Below the pieces are notes generated by a model that saw only the letters and a program-made list of their open reading frames with translations, ran no database searches and had not been told where the DNA came from. Below, piece after piece: positions 31,796 to 40,028 of a stretch of DNA of 44,076 bases (the first letter of the stretch is position 1; every line of letters begins with the position of its first letter). The translations under genes and the position numbers were made by a program. The DNA is taken from contig JBAZLV010000017.1 of assembly GCA_041650055.1 (NCBI GenBank), positions 1 through 44,076 on the forward strand, read 5' to 3'. Source of the stretch: JBAZLV01 sp041650055 (GTDB taxonomy: Bacteria; Nitrospirota; UBA9217).

Positions 31796-33015
31796 TTATT
31801 CTTTTTTCGGCTTCCTAATAACAAGAGCAAGCGCCATTGCGGCGATTAACATAACTGCACAGATAATATAAGCACCGGTATACGAGCCAAAAAGATCTCT
31901 GATTCTTCCACCTAGCAATGAACCTGATACACCAGCAACTCCAAATGCCGTGAAAACTAATCCATAGTTAACGCCAAGATTTTTTAAACCATAAAAATCA
32001 GCGGTAGCAGCCGGCATTAGCGCAAACAGCGCCCCATAGCATATGCCGGTAACGGCTGCACCAAGATTGATTGCGAGCGGACTTGCATAGAATGTAAACA
32101 AAAACATATTGATGGCCTGCACCATAAAGGAAATGATCAAGGTATTGGTTCTCCCGATCCGGTCTGACACCGCTCCGCTCCCGAAACGGCCGATCGTATT
32201 GAAAATGGCAAGGATCATAACCGGAATAAAACCTGCCTCCCATGCAGCCTGTTCTTTTGCGATAATGGCGATATTCGAGATCAGCAAAAGCCCCGCCGAA
32301 GCAGCAAGCACGAACATGATCCAGAGCGTGTAAAAGGGTATGGTTAAGAGCATCTCATTCCAGTCCTTATCTTGCCTGAAATGGAAAAAGGGGCGTTCTT
32401 CGCAGCCGAGGGACTTGATGCTCCAGGAGAATATCCGGCAGGCGGATTGTTCAGGGTCATGGCCATGGCAATGATCGTGATGGTTGCGCCGATTCCTAAA
32501 ACAAGAAATGTCCCTTGAATACTTGTATGCGAAAGCAGAAACTGCGTAAGCGGCGACATGATGACCGCAGCAATTCCGACTCCGCTTACGACAATGCCTG
32601 TAATGAGGCCTTTTTTAGATGCCGGAAACCATTTGACCGCAGCAGGCGTTGTTGCTGAATAGGCGAGTCCCAGACCGATACCACCCAACACACCAAAAGT
32701 CATGGTCATTGCCCATGGCGATTGAACCATTGATGACAAGGCAAGCCCCAGTCCCCACATGACCCCACCCGAAGCAGCAACCCATCGGGGACCGAATTTA
32801 TCCTGCATGCGACCTGCAAAGACCATCATGAGAGCAAAGACAGCCGTTGAGACCGCAAAGGGAAGAGAGGCATGCATCTTGCTCCACTGCCATTGAACAA
32901 CAAGCGCTTTTCCCATCACGCCCCACGCATATAATGTTCCGAGTATAAGGTTAATGCCAAGGCCGGCTAAAACAACGAACCATCCGCGCATTGCTGAACT
33001 TCTCGTGTCAGACAT
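31796..33015 (-). pseudogene. OFA-type MFS transporter gene split by one frameshift
   Basis: Two overlapping frames encode the two halves of one 12-helix MFS carrier of the oxalate/formate antiporter (OFA) type. The N-terminal half (33015 to 32344, 223 codons) has GTLYAWGVMGKAL and LGGIGLGLAYSATTPAAVKWFPASKKG split over its helices, and NPPAGYSPG. The C-terminal half (32353 to 31796) has FNTIGRFGSGAVSDRIGR. The break is near 32370. Minus-strand GGCAAGATAAGGACTGG becomes GKDKDW, the pattern expected to lead into NEMLLTIPFYTLWIM, if one G is restored (AAGGATAAG). The rest shows no decay, so it may be a recent mutation, a sequencing error or a programmed shift. GGAGGAG precedes the ATG at 33015. 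The substrate is unknown. Confidence 0.85.
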
Positions 33016-33190
33016 GTCTCCTCCTTTGATTTCTATTTTTTAAAATATCAAATCAGAAAAAGTAAGTTAGATAATGAATATCGAAGACTGTATCAGAGCT
33101 GCGTTTTTCTGTAAATAAAATTATCCGGCATTGTATGAGGATAAACAGCCTGTCAGTTTTGCTTTTTATGGAAGCGTAGCCCTTTTGCGT

Positions 33191-33219
33191 TTGACAATGC
33201 CAAAATGATACGTTAATAT
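33191..33219 (+). promoter_or_regulatory. Promoter of the YhaM-like gene
   Basis: TTGACA (33191-33196) and TAATAT (33214-33219) are separated by 17 bases. The leader to the ATG at 33248 would be about 22 bases and contains GAGGAG. The remainder of the 230-base divergent gap to the MFS gene shows nothing else. Confidence 0.75.
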
Positions 33220-33247
33220 CAAAACAATAAATTACACGAGGAGCAGT

Positions 33248-34222
33248 ATGCAAACGATAGCATCATTGAAAGAAGGCGACTGGATAGAAGAAACGTATTT
33301 GGTGACCTCAAAGCAGATATCCACTGCAAAAAACGGCGTAACCTATCTTGCCCTTAAGCTTGCGGATAAAACCGGCGAGATTGACGGCAGGCTATGGGAT
33401 AATGCGGACGAAGCTGCTCGTAAATTTGAACGAGAAGACTTCGTGCGCATCAAGGGAATGGCATCAAATTATCAGGGGTCTCTGCAGATCAAAATGAAAG
33501 CGCTCGAAAAAGTCGACGATTCCCAGGTCGATATCGCACATTTTCTCGAAGCCTCTCCGCAGAACATTGACGAAATGGAGCGGGAATTGCAACGCATTGC
33601 GTCTTCCGTTTCTCATGAATATCTTCGAAAACTTTTAAATGCCTTTTTGCAGGATGCCGCTTTTATGGCTTCTTTCAAGCGAATTCCGGCTGCAAAAACG
33701 CTGCATCATAATTATATCGGCGGGCTCATTGAACATGTTCTCGAGCTAACCCTTCTGGCTCGTGATGTGTCAAAGCATTTTCCTTCTGTCGACGTTGATT
33801 TGTTGACTACAGGAGCGTTTTTGCATGATATTGGAAAAGTTCGCGAACTTGCAGTGAAAAAATCGATTGAGTATACTACTGAGGGACGGCTTCTCGGTCA
33901 TATTTCCCTTGGCTATGAAATGGTTCTTGAAAAGGTGAAAACCCTACCTGGTTTTCCCGAAGAATTGGCCATGCTGCTCAAGCACATCATGCTGTCACAT
34001 CACGGGGAATATGAATATGGATCACCGAAACGACCGAAGATCCGCGAGGCGATTATTATTAATTATCTGGATGATCTTTGCGCAAAGATCAATAATTTTG
34101 ATATAACGATAAAAAAAGAACAGGTCAGCGAAGGTGCTTGGAGTTGCTTCAGCAAAATGCATGACCGCTACCTGTATCGACAGTCTGGCTTTTCCAGTAA
34201 ACCATCGGGTGGTGAAGAGTAG
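33248..34222 (+). CDS. YhaM-like 3'-5' exoribonuclease (OB-fold plus HD domain)
   Basis: This 324-residue protein combines an N-terminal nucleic-acid-binding OB domain (about 10-95) and an HD domain (about 150-290). The OB part has YLALKLADKTGEIDGRLWDNA and FVRIKGMASNYQGSLQI split over about 32-80. The HD metal residues lie in LHHNYIGGLIEHVLEL and GAFLHDIGKV. This architecture is that of YhaM/CBF1, a 3'-5' exoribonuclease in Firmicutes that is also found in other phyla. The start has GAGGAG upstream. The window also encodes RNase Y and YmdB, so several Firmicute-style RNA decay proteins occur together. Confidence 0.9.
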   Translation: MQTIASLKEGDWIEETYLVTSKQISTAKNGVTYLALKLADKTGEIDGRLWDNADEAARKFEREDFVRIKGMASNYQGSLQIKMKALEKVDDSQVDIAHFLEASPQNIDEMERELQRIASSVSHEYLRKLLNAFLQDAAFMASFKRIPAAKTLHHNYIGGLIEHVLELTLLARDVSKHFPSVDVDLLTTGAFLHDIGKVRELAVKKSIEYTTEGRLLGHISLGYEMVLEKVKTLPGFPEELAMLLKHIMLSHHGEYEYGSPKRPKIREAIIINYLDDLCAKINNFDITIKKEQVSEGAWSCFSKMHDRYLYRQSGFSSKPSGGEE

Positions 34223-34366
34223 TACCAATAGTCATGTTAAAAACAGCACATAAGTTCCAAGAGCTCCGGGCACAAAACAGTATTCCAAACGTTACTATTG
34301 AAACTTGATATTGGTTCTTATTTGTAATTTCGTTGTAGCTTGGCTTGTGTTTTCCACGAGGTATTC

Positions 34367-35272
34367 ATGTTTGATGTTATCCATAGTTTCCGAGAAGGTC
34401 TTCAGAAAACGAGAAAAAATTTTTCTGATAAGGTCGGTTCTCTTATTCTTGGAGAAAAAATAGATGAAGCGTTTCTGAATGATCTTGAGGAAGCTCTTAT
34501 TGCATCGGATGTCGGAACAGGAACCGCTTCATCGGTTTTGCAGGATTTAAAAGACCGGTTTAAGAGAAATGAGCTTCCAACGCCGGATGCCGTGCGAGAT
34601 CGGCTTAAGCAGGTATTGCATGAGATTGTCGCTTCGCGGCCATCTTCCTTTTCGCTTACGGCTTCACCTTCCGTTGTGCTTATTGTCGGGGTCAACGGTT
34701 CAGGAAAGACCACAACCATTGGTAAATTAGCATATCGCCTCAAAGAAGAAGGAAAGAATGTGATGCTTGCAGCCGGTGACACCTTTCGGGCTGCTGCGTC
34801 AGAACAACTTTTGATCTGGGGAAATCGTGCGGATATTCCGGTAATCAGGCATCAGGAAGGTGCCGATCCTGGAGCAGTTGTGTTTGATGCTGTGTCTGCG
34901 GCAAAAGCGCGTGCGGTGGATGTGCTCCTCGTGGATACAGCGGGTCGCCTGCATACCAAATCGAATCTTATGGAAGAATTGAAAAAAATTCACCGCATTC
35001 TCTCTCGCGAACTGCCCGGTGCTCCGCATGAAACATTGCTTGTTCTGGATGGGAATACCGGTCAGAATGCGCTTGTACAAGCAAAGATGTTCCATGAAGC
35101 AATAGGGGTGACGGGGATTGTAGTGACAAAACTCGACGGGACATCAAAAGGCGGAATTATTTTTGCCATATATCAGGATATGGGCATTCCCGTAAAATTT
35201 ATTGGAATAGGCGAATCCATTGAAGATTTAAGAGGTTTTGATCCGAAAGCATTTGTGGATGCATTGCTGTAA
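34367..35272 (+). CDS. ftsY: Signal recognition particle receptor FtsY
   Basis: FtsY (301 residues) is the membrane-associated GTPase that docks SRP-ribosome complexes at the translocon. The N domain covers about 1-85. The G domain shows GVNGSGKTTTIGKLA, AGDTFRAAASEQL, DTAGRLHTKSNLMEEL and TKLDGTSKGG, ending with the conserved FIGIGESIEDLRGFD. The acidic A domain of E. coli FtsY is absent, as in many bacteria. The ATG at 34367 is preceded by CGAGGT. The frame extends to a TTG at 34340, which I consider unlikely. zapA follows after 37 bases. Confidence 0.97.
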   Translation: MFDVIHSFREGLQKTRKNFSDKVGSLILGEKIDEAFLNDLEEALIASDVGTGTASSVLQDLKDRFKRNELPTPDAVRDRLKQVLHEIVASRPSSFSLTASPSVVLIVGVNGSGKTTTIGKLAYRLKEEGKNVMLAAGDTFRAAASEQLLIWGNRADIPVIRHQEGADPGAVVFDAVSAAKARAVDVLLVDTAGRLHTKSNLMEELKKIHRILSRELPGAPHETLLVLDGNTGQNALVQAKMFHEAIGVTGIVVTKLDGTSKGGIIFAIYQDMGIPVKFIGIGESIEDLRGFDPKAFVDALL

Positions 35273-35309
35273 CAACGCTGAACACTCTTCACCATAAGGA
35301 TGTATTTCT

Positions 35310-35606
35310 ATGGACAGCGTCCAAGTTGAAATATTTGGCCATACCTACAGTATCAAAGGACGTGATAATCCTGCGTATATCCGGGAGCTGGCAGCATTTC
35401 TTGATGCAAAGATGCAGGAAGTGCAAAAAGCAACCGGCACAGTCGATCCTCACCGTGTGGCCATCCTGACCGCACTTACCTTTGCCGATGAGCTCCATGC
35501 CCTTAAAAAAGACCTGACCGCACTTACCCAATCAGCGGATACCAGGACAAATCAGCTGCTGGATATCACGGAACAAATTGATAATGATCATATTTCCCGC
35601 CTTTGA
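35310..35606 (+). CDS. zapA: Cell division protein ZapA
   Basis: ZapA (98 residues) binds FtsZ and promotes its bundling at mid-cell. It begins VQVEIFGHTYSIKGRDNPAY and has the typical LDAKMQEVQ segment. A C-terminal coiled coil (about 50-98) follows. AAGGATG precedes the ATG. In proteobacteria zapA is often followed by the 6S RNA gene, and the same is seen here. Confidence 0.92.
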   Translation: MDSVQVEIFGHTYSIKGRDNPAYIRELAAFLDAKMQEVQKATGTVDPHRVAILTALTFADELHALKKDLTALTQSADTRTNQLLDITEQIDNDHISRL

Positions 35607-35663
35607 AACCACTTTTCCACTTGCCATTTTTTACTTGTTGATATATAGTAATACCAAAATAGA

Positions 35664-35845
35664 GTTCCCCTGCATTGCTCGTGATAGATAGATCTTGTTC
35701 CTCGTGAAAACAATAAACAGGGAGCTATCAACAGAAAGGGTGTGCAGGCCCAGCTTGTACTGGGAAGCCTAAACTTTCCGATATGGCGCCCACCTGGTAT
35801 AAACCAGGAATCAAGAATATCTGCACGGCAAAGGCGGGGGAGTTT
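35664..35845 (+). ncRNA. ssrS: 6S RNA
   Basis: About 180 nt downstream of zapA have 6S RNA features. Terminal stem: TTCCCCTGC (from 35665) pairs with GCGGGGGAG (about 35834-35842), and TTGC/GCAA with CGTG/CAC continue it. An inner hairpin CCCAG-CTTGTA-CTGGG is followed by AAGCCTAAAC, closely matching the GAGAAGCCUUAAAAC region of E. coli 6S. A later hairpin CCTGG-TATAAA-CCAGG lies in the equivalent of the CACCUUGAACCAAGG arm. The sequence then reads CTGCACGGC, like CUGCGGCGGC. A TAATAC at 35649-35654 could be its -10 box. 6S RNA binds RNA polymerase holoenzyme and dampens sigma70 transcription in stationary phase. Exact ends are estimated. Confidence 0.85.
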
Positions 35846-36240
35846 TCTCGTATCTTTGGTCTGTGTTTCGTTAATTTTTTTTAAGAGCATAAGAGCAAAT
35901 GAGCGCTGATGAGAAAGGAGCAGGACTTCAGCTGCGGCGCTTGTGATAGATGTTTCTGATGTTATTCCATTAACCGGGAATGAAAATATTTTTGAAAGCA
36001 ATGCGTTTGTTGGATTATCTGACTCATGAAGAGCGGCACATCAGGCATTGATTTATGTATATAAAAAGATCAAAAAGAATCTTAGGAGAAAAATAATAGT
36101 TTCAAATAGTTACATAGTTGCTTACGGCATAGTTAACACATACTCCTGATTACTTTTGAGCATAGTGCCTCGTGTGTAGCATTCATGTATCCCGGTTATC
36201 TATCACAAGCCTTTCTGGTCTCCTGCTGTAATGATGCACG
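35846..36240 (+). other. Non-coding gap between 6S RNA and rarA
   Basis: About 395 bases hold no convincing gene on either strand. Small open frames exist (for example 35921-36052 on the plus strand, without a start or ribosome binding site), but none resembles a known protein. No tRNA, repeat or terminator stands out. A minus-strand frame crossing 35588-36001 is antisense to the 6S RNA and is rejected. Confidence 0.5.
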
Positions 36241-37578
36241 TTGAATCTTAAACATCCGCCTACAACTTCATTCCCCGATACCGGTTCTGTGTCCGAGTCG
36301 CCTGCTCCATTGGCATGGAGAATGCGGCCGCGCGATCTGTCTGAATTTGCAGGACAGGAGCATATTCTGGGACCCGGGAAGCTTTTGCGTCGTGCCATTG
36401 AAACAGACCGGTTTAAGTCCCTCATCCTTTTCGGCCCTCCGGGTGTTGGCAAGACCGCACTTGCGCATCTGATTGCTGACAGAAGCAAGGCACGGTTTGT
36501 CGAATTGAATGCAGTAACCGCCGGAGTTGCTGATATACGCAGGGTGACACAGGAGGCGGCAGCTCTTCGAAACAACAATGGAAGAACCATTCTTTTTATC
36601 GATGAGATACACCGTTTTACCCGGGTACAGCAAGATGCTCTTCTTCCCGATGTGGAACAGGGAACGGTTACGCTGATCGGTGCATCCACGCAGAATCCAT
36701 TCTTTTCGATTATTCCCGCGCTTTCTTCCCGATCACAGATTTTTGAATTCAAACCGCTTGGCAGTGATGATATAAGCAAGCTGCTCCTTAGGGCATTGAC
36801 AGATAAGGAACGCGGCCTAGGGAATATTCCGGTTACGTTGATTCCTGAGGCGCTTGATCGCATTGTTACGATGGCGCAAGGCGATGCGAGGAGAGCATTA
36901 AACGCTCTTGAAATAGGAGTGCTTTCCACGCCCCCGCAACCTGATGGAACGATCCTCTACGATCTTACCGTAGCCCAGGAATCCATCCAAAAAAAGGGAC
37001 TTGTGTACGATGAGGATGAGCACTACGACACCATCTCGGCATTTATAAAAAGCTTGCGGGGAAGCGATCCTGATGCTGCACTGTATTGGATGGCAAAAAT
37101 GATTGTCGCAGGAGAGGACCCGCTTTTTATTGCCCGAAGGATGATTATTGCGGCAAGCGAAGATGTGGGGACTGCCGATTCACGGGCTCTTGTGATCGCG
37201 ACAGCAGCCTATCAGGCGGTTGAACGAATAGGGATGCCGGAAGGAAGAATTGTGCTTGCACATGCTGCAGCATACATTGCTGCAGCGCCGAAAAGCAATG
37301 CCGCATATTTAGGAATTCAAAAAGCAATGCAGGATATTGAAGAAGAACCCCTGCTTCCCGTCCCGAATCATTTAAAAGATGCGCACTATAAAAGTGCCGG
37401 TCGTTTGGGAAGAGGGAAAGGATATAAATATCCTCATGATTTTCCGGGCCACTATACGGCTCAGCAGTACCTCCCGCAGAAGCGGGAGTATTATCAACCG
37501 ACGGAGCAGGGCGAGGAAAAAAAGATTCAAGAACGTCTTGCCGGGTTGCAGAAGAAATTCTCAGGAGGAGAAACATGA
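36241..37578 (+). CDS. rarA: Replication-associated recombination protein A (RarA/MgsA, AAA+ ATPase)
   Basis: RarA (445 residues) is a clamp-loader-like AAA+ ATPase acting at stalled replication forks. It shows MRPRDLSEFAGQEHILGPGK, Walker A FGPPGVGKTALAHL, Walker B TILFIDEIHRF, sensor 1 LIGASTQNPFF, and the C-terminal tetramerisation region with YLPQ. The only in-frame start ahead of the conserved region is a TTG at 36241, since stop codons lie just upstream. An internal ATG at 36322 would remove 27 residues that homologues usually have. No clear ribosome binding site is present. Its stop overlaps the ATG of rny. Confidence 0.95.
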   Translation: MNLKHPPTTSFPDTGSVSESPAPLAWRMRPRDLSEFAGQEHILGPGKLLRRAIETDRFKSLILFGPPGVGKTALAHLIADRSKARFVELNAVTAGVADIRRVTQEAAALRNNNGRTILFIDEIHRFTRVQQDALLPDVEQGTVTLIGASTQNPFFSIIPALSSRSQIFEFKPLGSDDISKLLLRALTDKERGLGNIPVTLIPEALDRIVTMAQGDARRALNALEIGVLSTPPQPDGTILYDLTVAQESIQKKGLVYDEDEHYDTISAFIKSLRGSDPDAALYWMAKMIVAGEDPLFIARRMIIAASEDVGTADSRALVIATAAYQAVERIGMPEGRIVLAHAAAYIAAAPKSNAAYLGIQKAMQDIEEEPLLPVPNHLKDAHYKSAGRLGRGKGYKYPHDFPGHYTAQQYLPQKREYYQPTEQGEEKKIQERLAGLQKKFSGGET

Positions 37579-39134
37579 TTGAATCATATATTATCCTGCT
37601 TTTAGGAGGGCTTGCTGCAGGTTTTGCAATGGGAATGTTGGCAAAGGGCAGAGTTGCTGCCAGCAAGATCAAGGATGCAGAAGCCGAAGCAGTGAGAATC
37701 GTTTCCACTGCCGAACGGGAAGCAGAAACAAAGCGCAAGGAAGCAGTTCTCGAAGTAAAGGAAAAACTCTATCAGTCACGCGCCGATTTTGAAAAAGAAA
37801 ACCGCGAGAAACGTCAGGAACTGCAAAATCAGGAACGCCGTCTGACGCAAAAAGAGGAAAACCTCGAGAAAAAAATCGAGGGTATTGAAAAAAGAGAAGC
37901 AGAAACCGTCCGCAGAGAGCGAGAACTGCTCGCACGGGAAAAAGTCACTGCTGAAAAGGAAGAACGATTTGAAAAAGGACTTCGCGAACAGCGGCAGATG
38001 CTCGAAAAGATAGCGAACATGACCGCAGAAGAAGCCAAGCGTCAGCTCATGGTATCGATGGAGGAGGAGGCGAAGTACGAAGCGGCCAAGACCATCAAAC
38101 GGATTGAAGACGAGGCAAAAGAAGAGGCAGATAAAAAAGCCAAGAACATCATCAGTCTTGCCATTCAGCGGTATGCAAGCGATTACGTTGCAGAAGCAAC
38201 CGTATCGGTCGTGAATCTTCCGAATGATGAAATGAAAGGCCGGATTATCGGACGCGAAGGCAGGAATATACGTGCGCTGGAAGCTGCGACAGGCATTGAT
38301 CTCATTATTGATGATACTCCGGAAGCGGTCATCCTTTCCTGTTATGACCCTCTTCGCCGGGAAATTGCAAAATTAACGATTGAACGGTTGATTCATGACG
38401 GGAGAATTCATCCGGCGCGAATCGAAGAGATTGCTGAAAAGGTGAAAAAAGATCTCGATCTTGCCATGAAGGAAGAGGGAGAGAAGGCGGCTTTTGATCT
38501 TGGGTTGCATAACATTCATCCAGAAATTATCAAACTGCTTGGCCGGCTTAAATACCGGACCAGCTACGGACAGAATGTGCTGATGCATGCGCGCGAAGTT
38601 GCCTACCTGGCAGGCATTATGGCGGCAGAATGCGGTGTTGATCAGAAACTGGCACGCAGGGCAGGTCTGTTGCATGATCTCGGGAAAGCGATTGATCATG
38701 AAGTGGAAGGTACGCATCCGCAGATCGGCGGCGATATAGCCAAAAAATACGGCGAATCCGTCAAGGTAATTAATACGATCCTGACGCATCATGGCGAAGG
38801 AGAACCGAACTGCGTGGAATCAGTTCTGGTTGCAGCTGCTGATGCGCTTTCTGCAGGAAGACCGGGAGTTCGGCGCGAGACGCTTGAAAGTTATCTGAAA
38901 CGGCTCGAACAGCTCGAACAAACGGCGAATTCCTTTAAGGGAGTTGAAAAATCATACGCAATTCAGGCTGGCAGAGAAATCCGGATCATTGTCAAGCCGG
39001 AGGATCTTTCTGATGCTCATGCCTCACAGCTTTCGCGTGACATCGCGAAAAAAATAGAACAAGAGCTTTCGTATCCCGGCCAGATCAAGGTAACGGTGGT
39101 TCGAGAAAGCAGATATGTGGAATATGCGAAGTAA
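37575..39134 (+). CDS. rny: Ribonuclease Y
   Basis: RNase Y (519 residues) is a membrane-anchored endoribonuclease that starts mRNA decay. It has an N-terminal membrane helix (about 3-25). A long charged coiled coil (about 30-205), a KH domain with GRIIGREGRNIRALEAATGID, and an HD domain with MHAREVAYLAGIMAAE and LLHDLGKAIDHE follow. The C-terminal segment is conserved. GGAGGAG lies before the ATG, which overlaps the rarA stop (ATGA). ymdB follows 90 bases later, the same pairing as in Bacillus subtilis. Confidence 0.97.
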   Translation: MIESYIILLLGGLAAGFAMGMLAKGRVAASKIKDAEAEAVRIVSTAEREAETKRKEAVLEVKEKLYQSRADFEKENREKRQELQNQERRLTQKEENLEKKIEGIEKREAETVRRERELLAREKVTAEKEERFEKGLREQRQMLEKIANMTAEEAKRQLMVSMEEEAKYEAAKTIKRIEDEAKEEADKKAKNIISLAIQRYASDYVAEATVSVVNLPNDEMKGRIIGREGRNIRALEAATGIDLIIDDTPEAVILSCYDPLRREIAKLTIERLIHDGRIHPARIEEIAEKVKKDLDLAMKEEGEKAAFDLGLHNIHPEIIKLLGRLKYRTSYGQNVLMHAREVAYLAGIMAAECGVDQKLARRAGLLHDLGKAIDHEVEGTHPQIGGDIAKKYGESVKVINTILTHHGEGEPNCVESVLVAAADALSAGRPGVRRETLESYLKRLEQLEQTANSFKGVEKSYAIQAGREIRIIVKPEDLSDAHASQLSRDIAKKIEQELSYPGQIKVTVVRESRYVEYAK

Positions 39135-39156
39135 GTAAAATCGATTCCGGATGCAA

Positions 39157-39205
39157 GATGCCTGATGCAGGATGTAAAACCACTCAGGAATTGCTTTCAG
39201 GCATC
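39157..39205. repeat. Inverted repeat between rny and ymdB
   Basis: GATGCCTGA (39157-39165) and TCAGGCATC (39197-39205) are perfect reverse complements with a 31-base loop. The left side is part of a run of near-direct repeats (GGATGCAAGATGCCTGATGC, then AGGATG). It resembles short dispersed intergenic repeats and could form a stem in the rny-ymdB mRNA just ahead of the ymdB ribosome binding site. Confidence 0.55.
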
Positions 39206-39224
39206 GTGAATCATTGGAGGTTTC

Positions 39225-40001
39225 TTGAAGGTTTTATTCATTGGCGATATTATTGGCGAGCCGGGCAGAAAAATGGTGAAAAAAGAAATGCCCGGTCTTG
39301 TTAAAACGTATCAGCCGGATCTTATTATTGCGAACGGTGAAAATGCAGCCGGCGGATTCGGGATTACACCTGACATTGCTGATGAGCTGTTCTTTATGGG
39401 AATTGATATCCTGACATCAGGCAATCATGTCTGGGATAAAAAAGAGATCGAGCCCTATCTCGAGAAACAGGAGCGGCTCCTGAGGCCGGCCAATTATCCA
39501 TCCGGAAATCCGGGTTTTGGGAGTACAATTTTTTCTACTGCCACAGGAGACAAGGCAGCAGTGCTGAACCTTGAAGGCCGTGTTTTTATGTCCACGCTTG
39601 ACGATCCCTTCCGGATTGCAGATTCTGAAATCGAAAAACTCAAACAACAGACTCCAGTTGTGATCGTTGATTTTCATGCTGAAGCGACCTCCGAAAAAAT
39701 AGCTCTTGCCTGGCATCTGGATGGGAAGGCAAGCGCGGTAATCGGGACTCACACCCATGTTCAGACCGCTGATGAACGCATTTTAACGAACGGCACGGCG
39801 TTTATGACGGATGTCGGCATGACCGGACCGACTGACTCTGTTATCGGGGTGAAAAAGGAACAGGCAATTGCGCGGTTCCGATACCAGACCCCGCATCGTT
39901 TTGAAATCCCAAAAGGGCCGGTGCGTTTGTGTGCGGTACTCGTTGCTATTGATGAAAAGACAGGAAAGGCGGATTCTATAAGCAGAATTCAGATATCATA
40001 A
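39225..40001 (+). CDS. ymdB: YmdB-type metallophosphoesterase (2',3'-cyclic-nucleotide phosphodiesterase family)
   Basis: This 258-residue metallophosphoesterase matches the TIGR00282/YmdB family. Metal-binding motifs are FIGDIIGEPGRK, ANGENAAGGFGI, LTSGNHVWDKKE, VDFHAEATSEK and IGTHTHVQTADE. In B. subtilis YmdB hydrolyses cyclic nucleotides including 2',3'-cAMP, a product of RNA cleavage, and is encoded next to RNase Y; the same neighbourhood here supports a link to RNA turnover. The start is a TTG at 39225 preceded by GGAGG, and the first residues MKVLFIGDIIGEPG fit the family exactly. Confidence 0.93.
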   Translation: MKVLFIGDIIGEPGRKMVKKEMPGLVKTYQPDLIIANGENAAGGFGITPDIADELFFMGIDILTSGNHVWDKKEIEPYLEKQERLLRPANYPSGNPGFGSTIFSTATGDKAAVLNLEGRVFMSTLDDPFRIADSEIEKLKQQTPVVIVDFHAEATSEKIALAWHLDGKASAVIGTHTHVQTADERILTNGTAFMTDVGMTGPTDSVIGVKKEQAIARFRYQTPHRFEIPKGPVRLCAVLVAIDEKTGKADSISRIQIS

Positions 40002-40028
40002 CGAATCACACAGGTAGCATTTCCCTTT

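Noticed and set aside
35588..36001. 137-codon minus-strand open frame after zapA
   Set aside because: It overlaps the 6S RNA on the opposite strand and resembles no protein; composition looks like a chance frame.
36101..36140. Repeated CATAGTTACATAGTTG-like stretch before rarA
   Set aside because: It is only two short imperfect units and could be chance; no further copies were noticed in the window.
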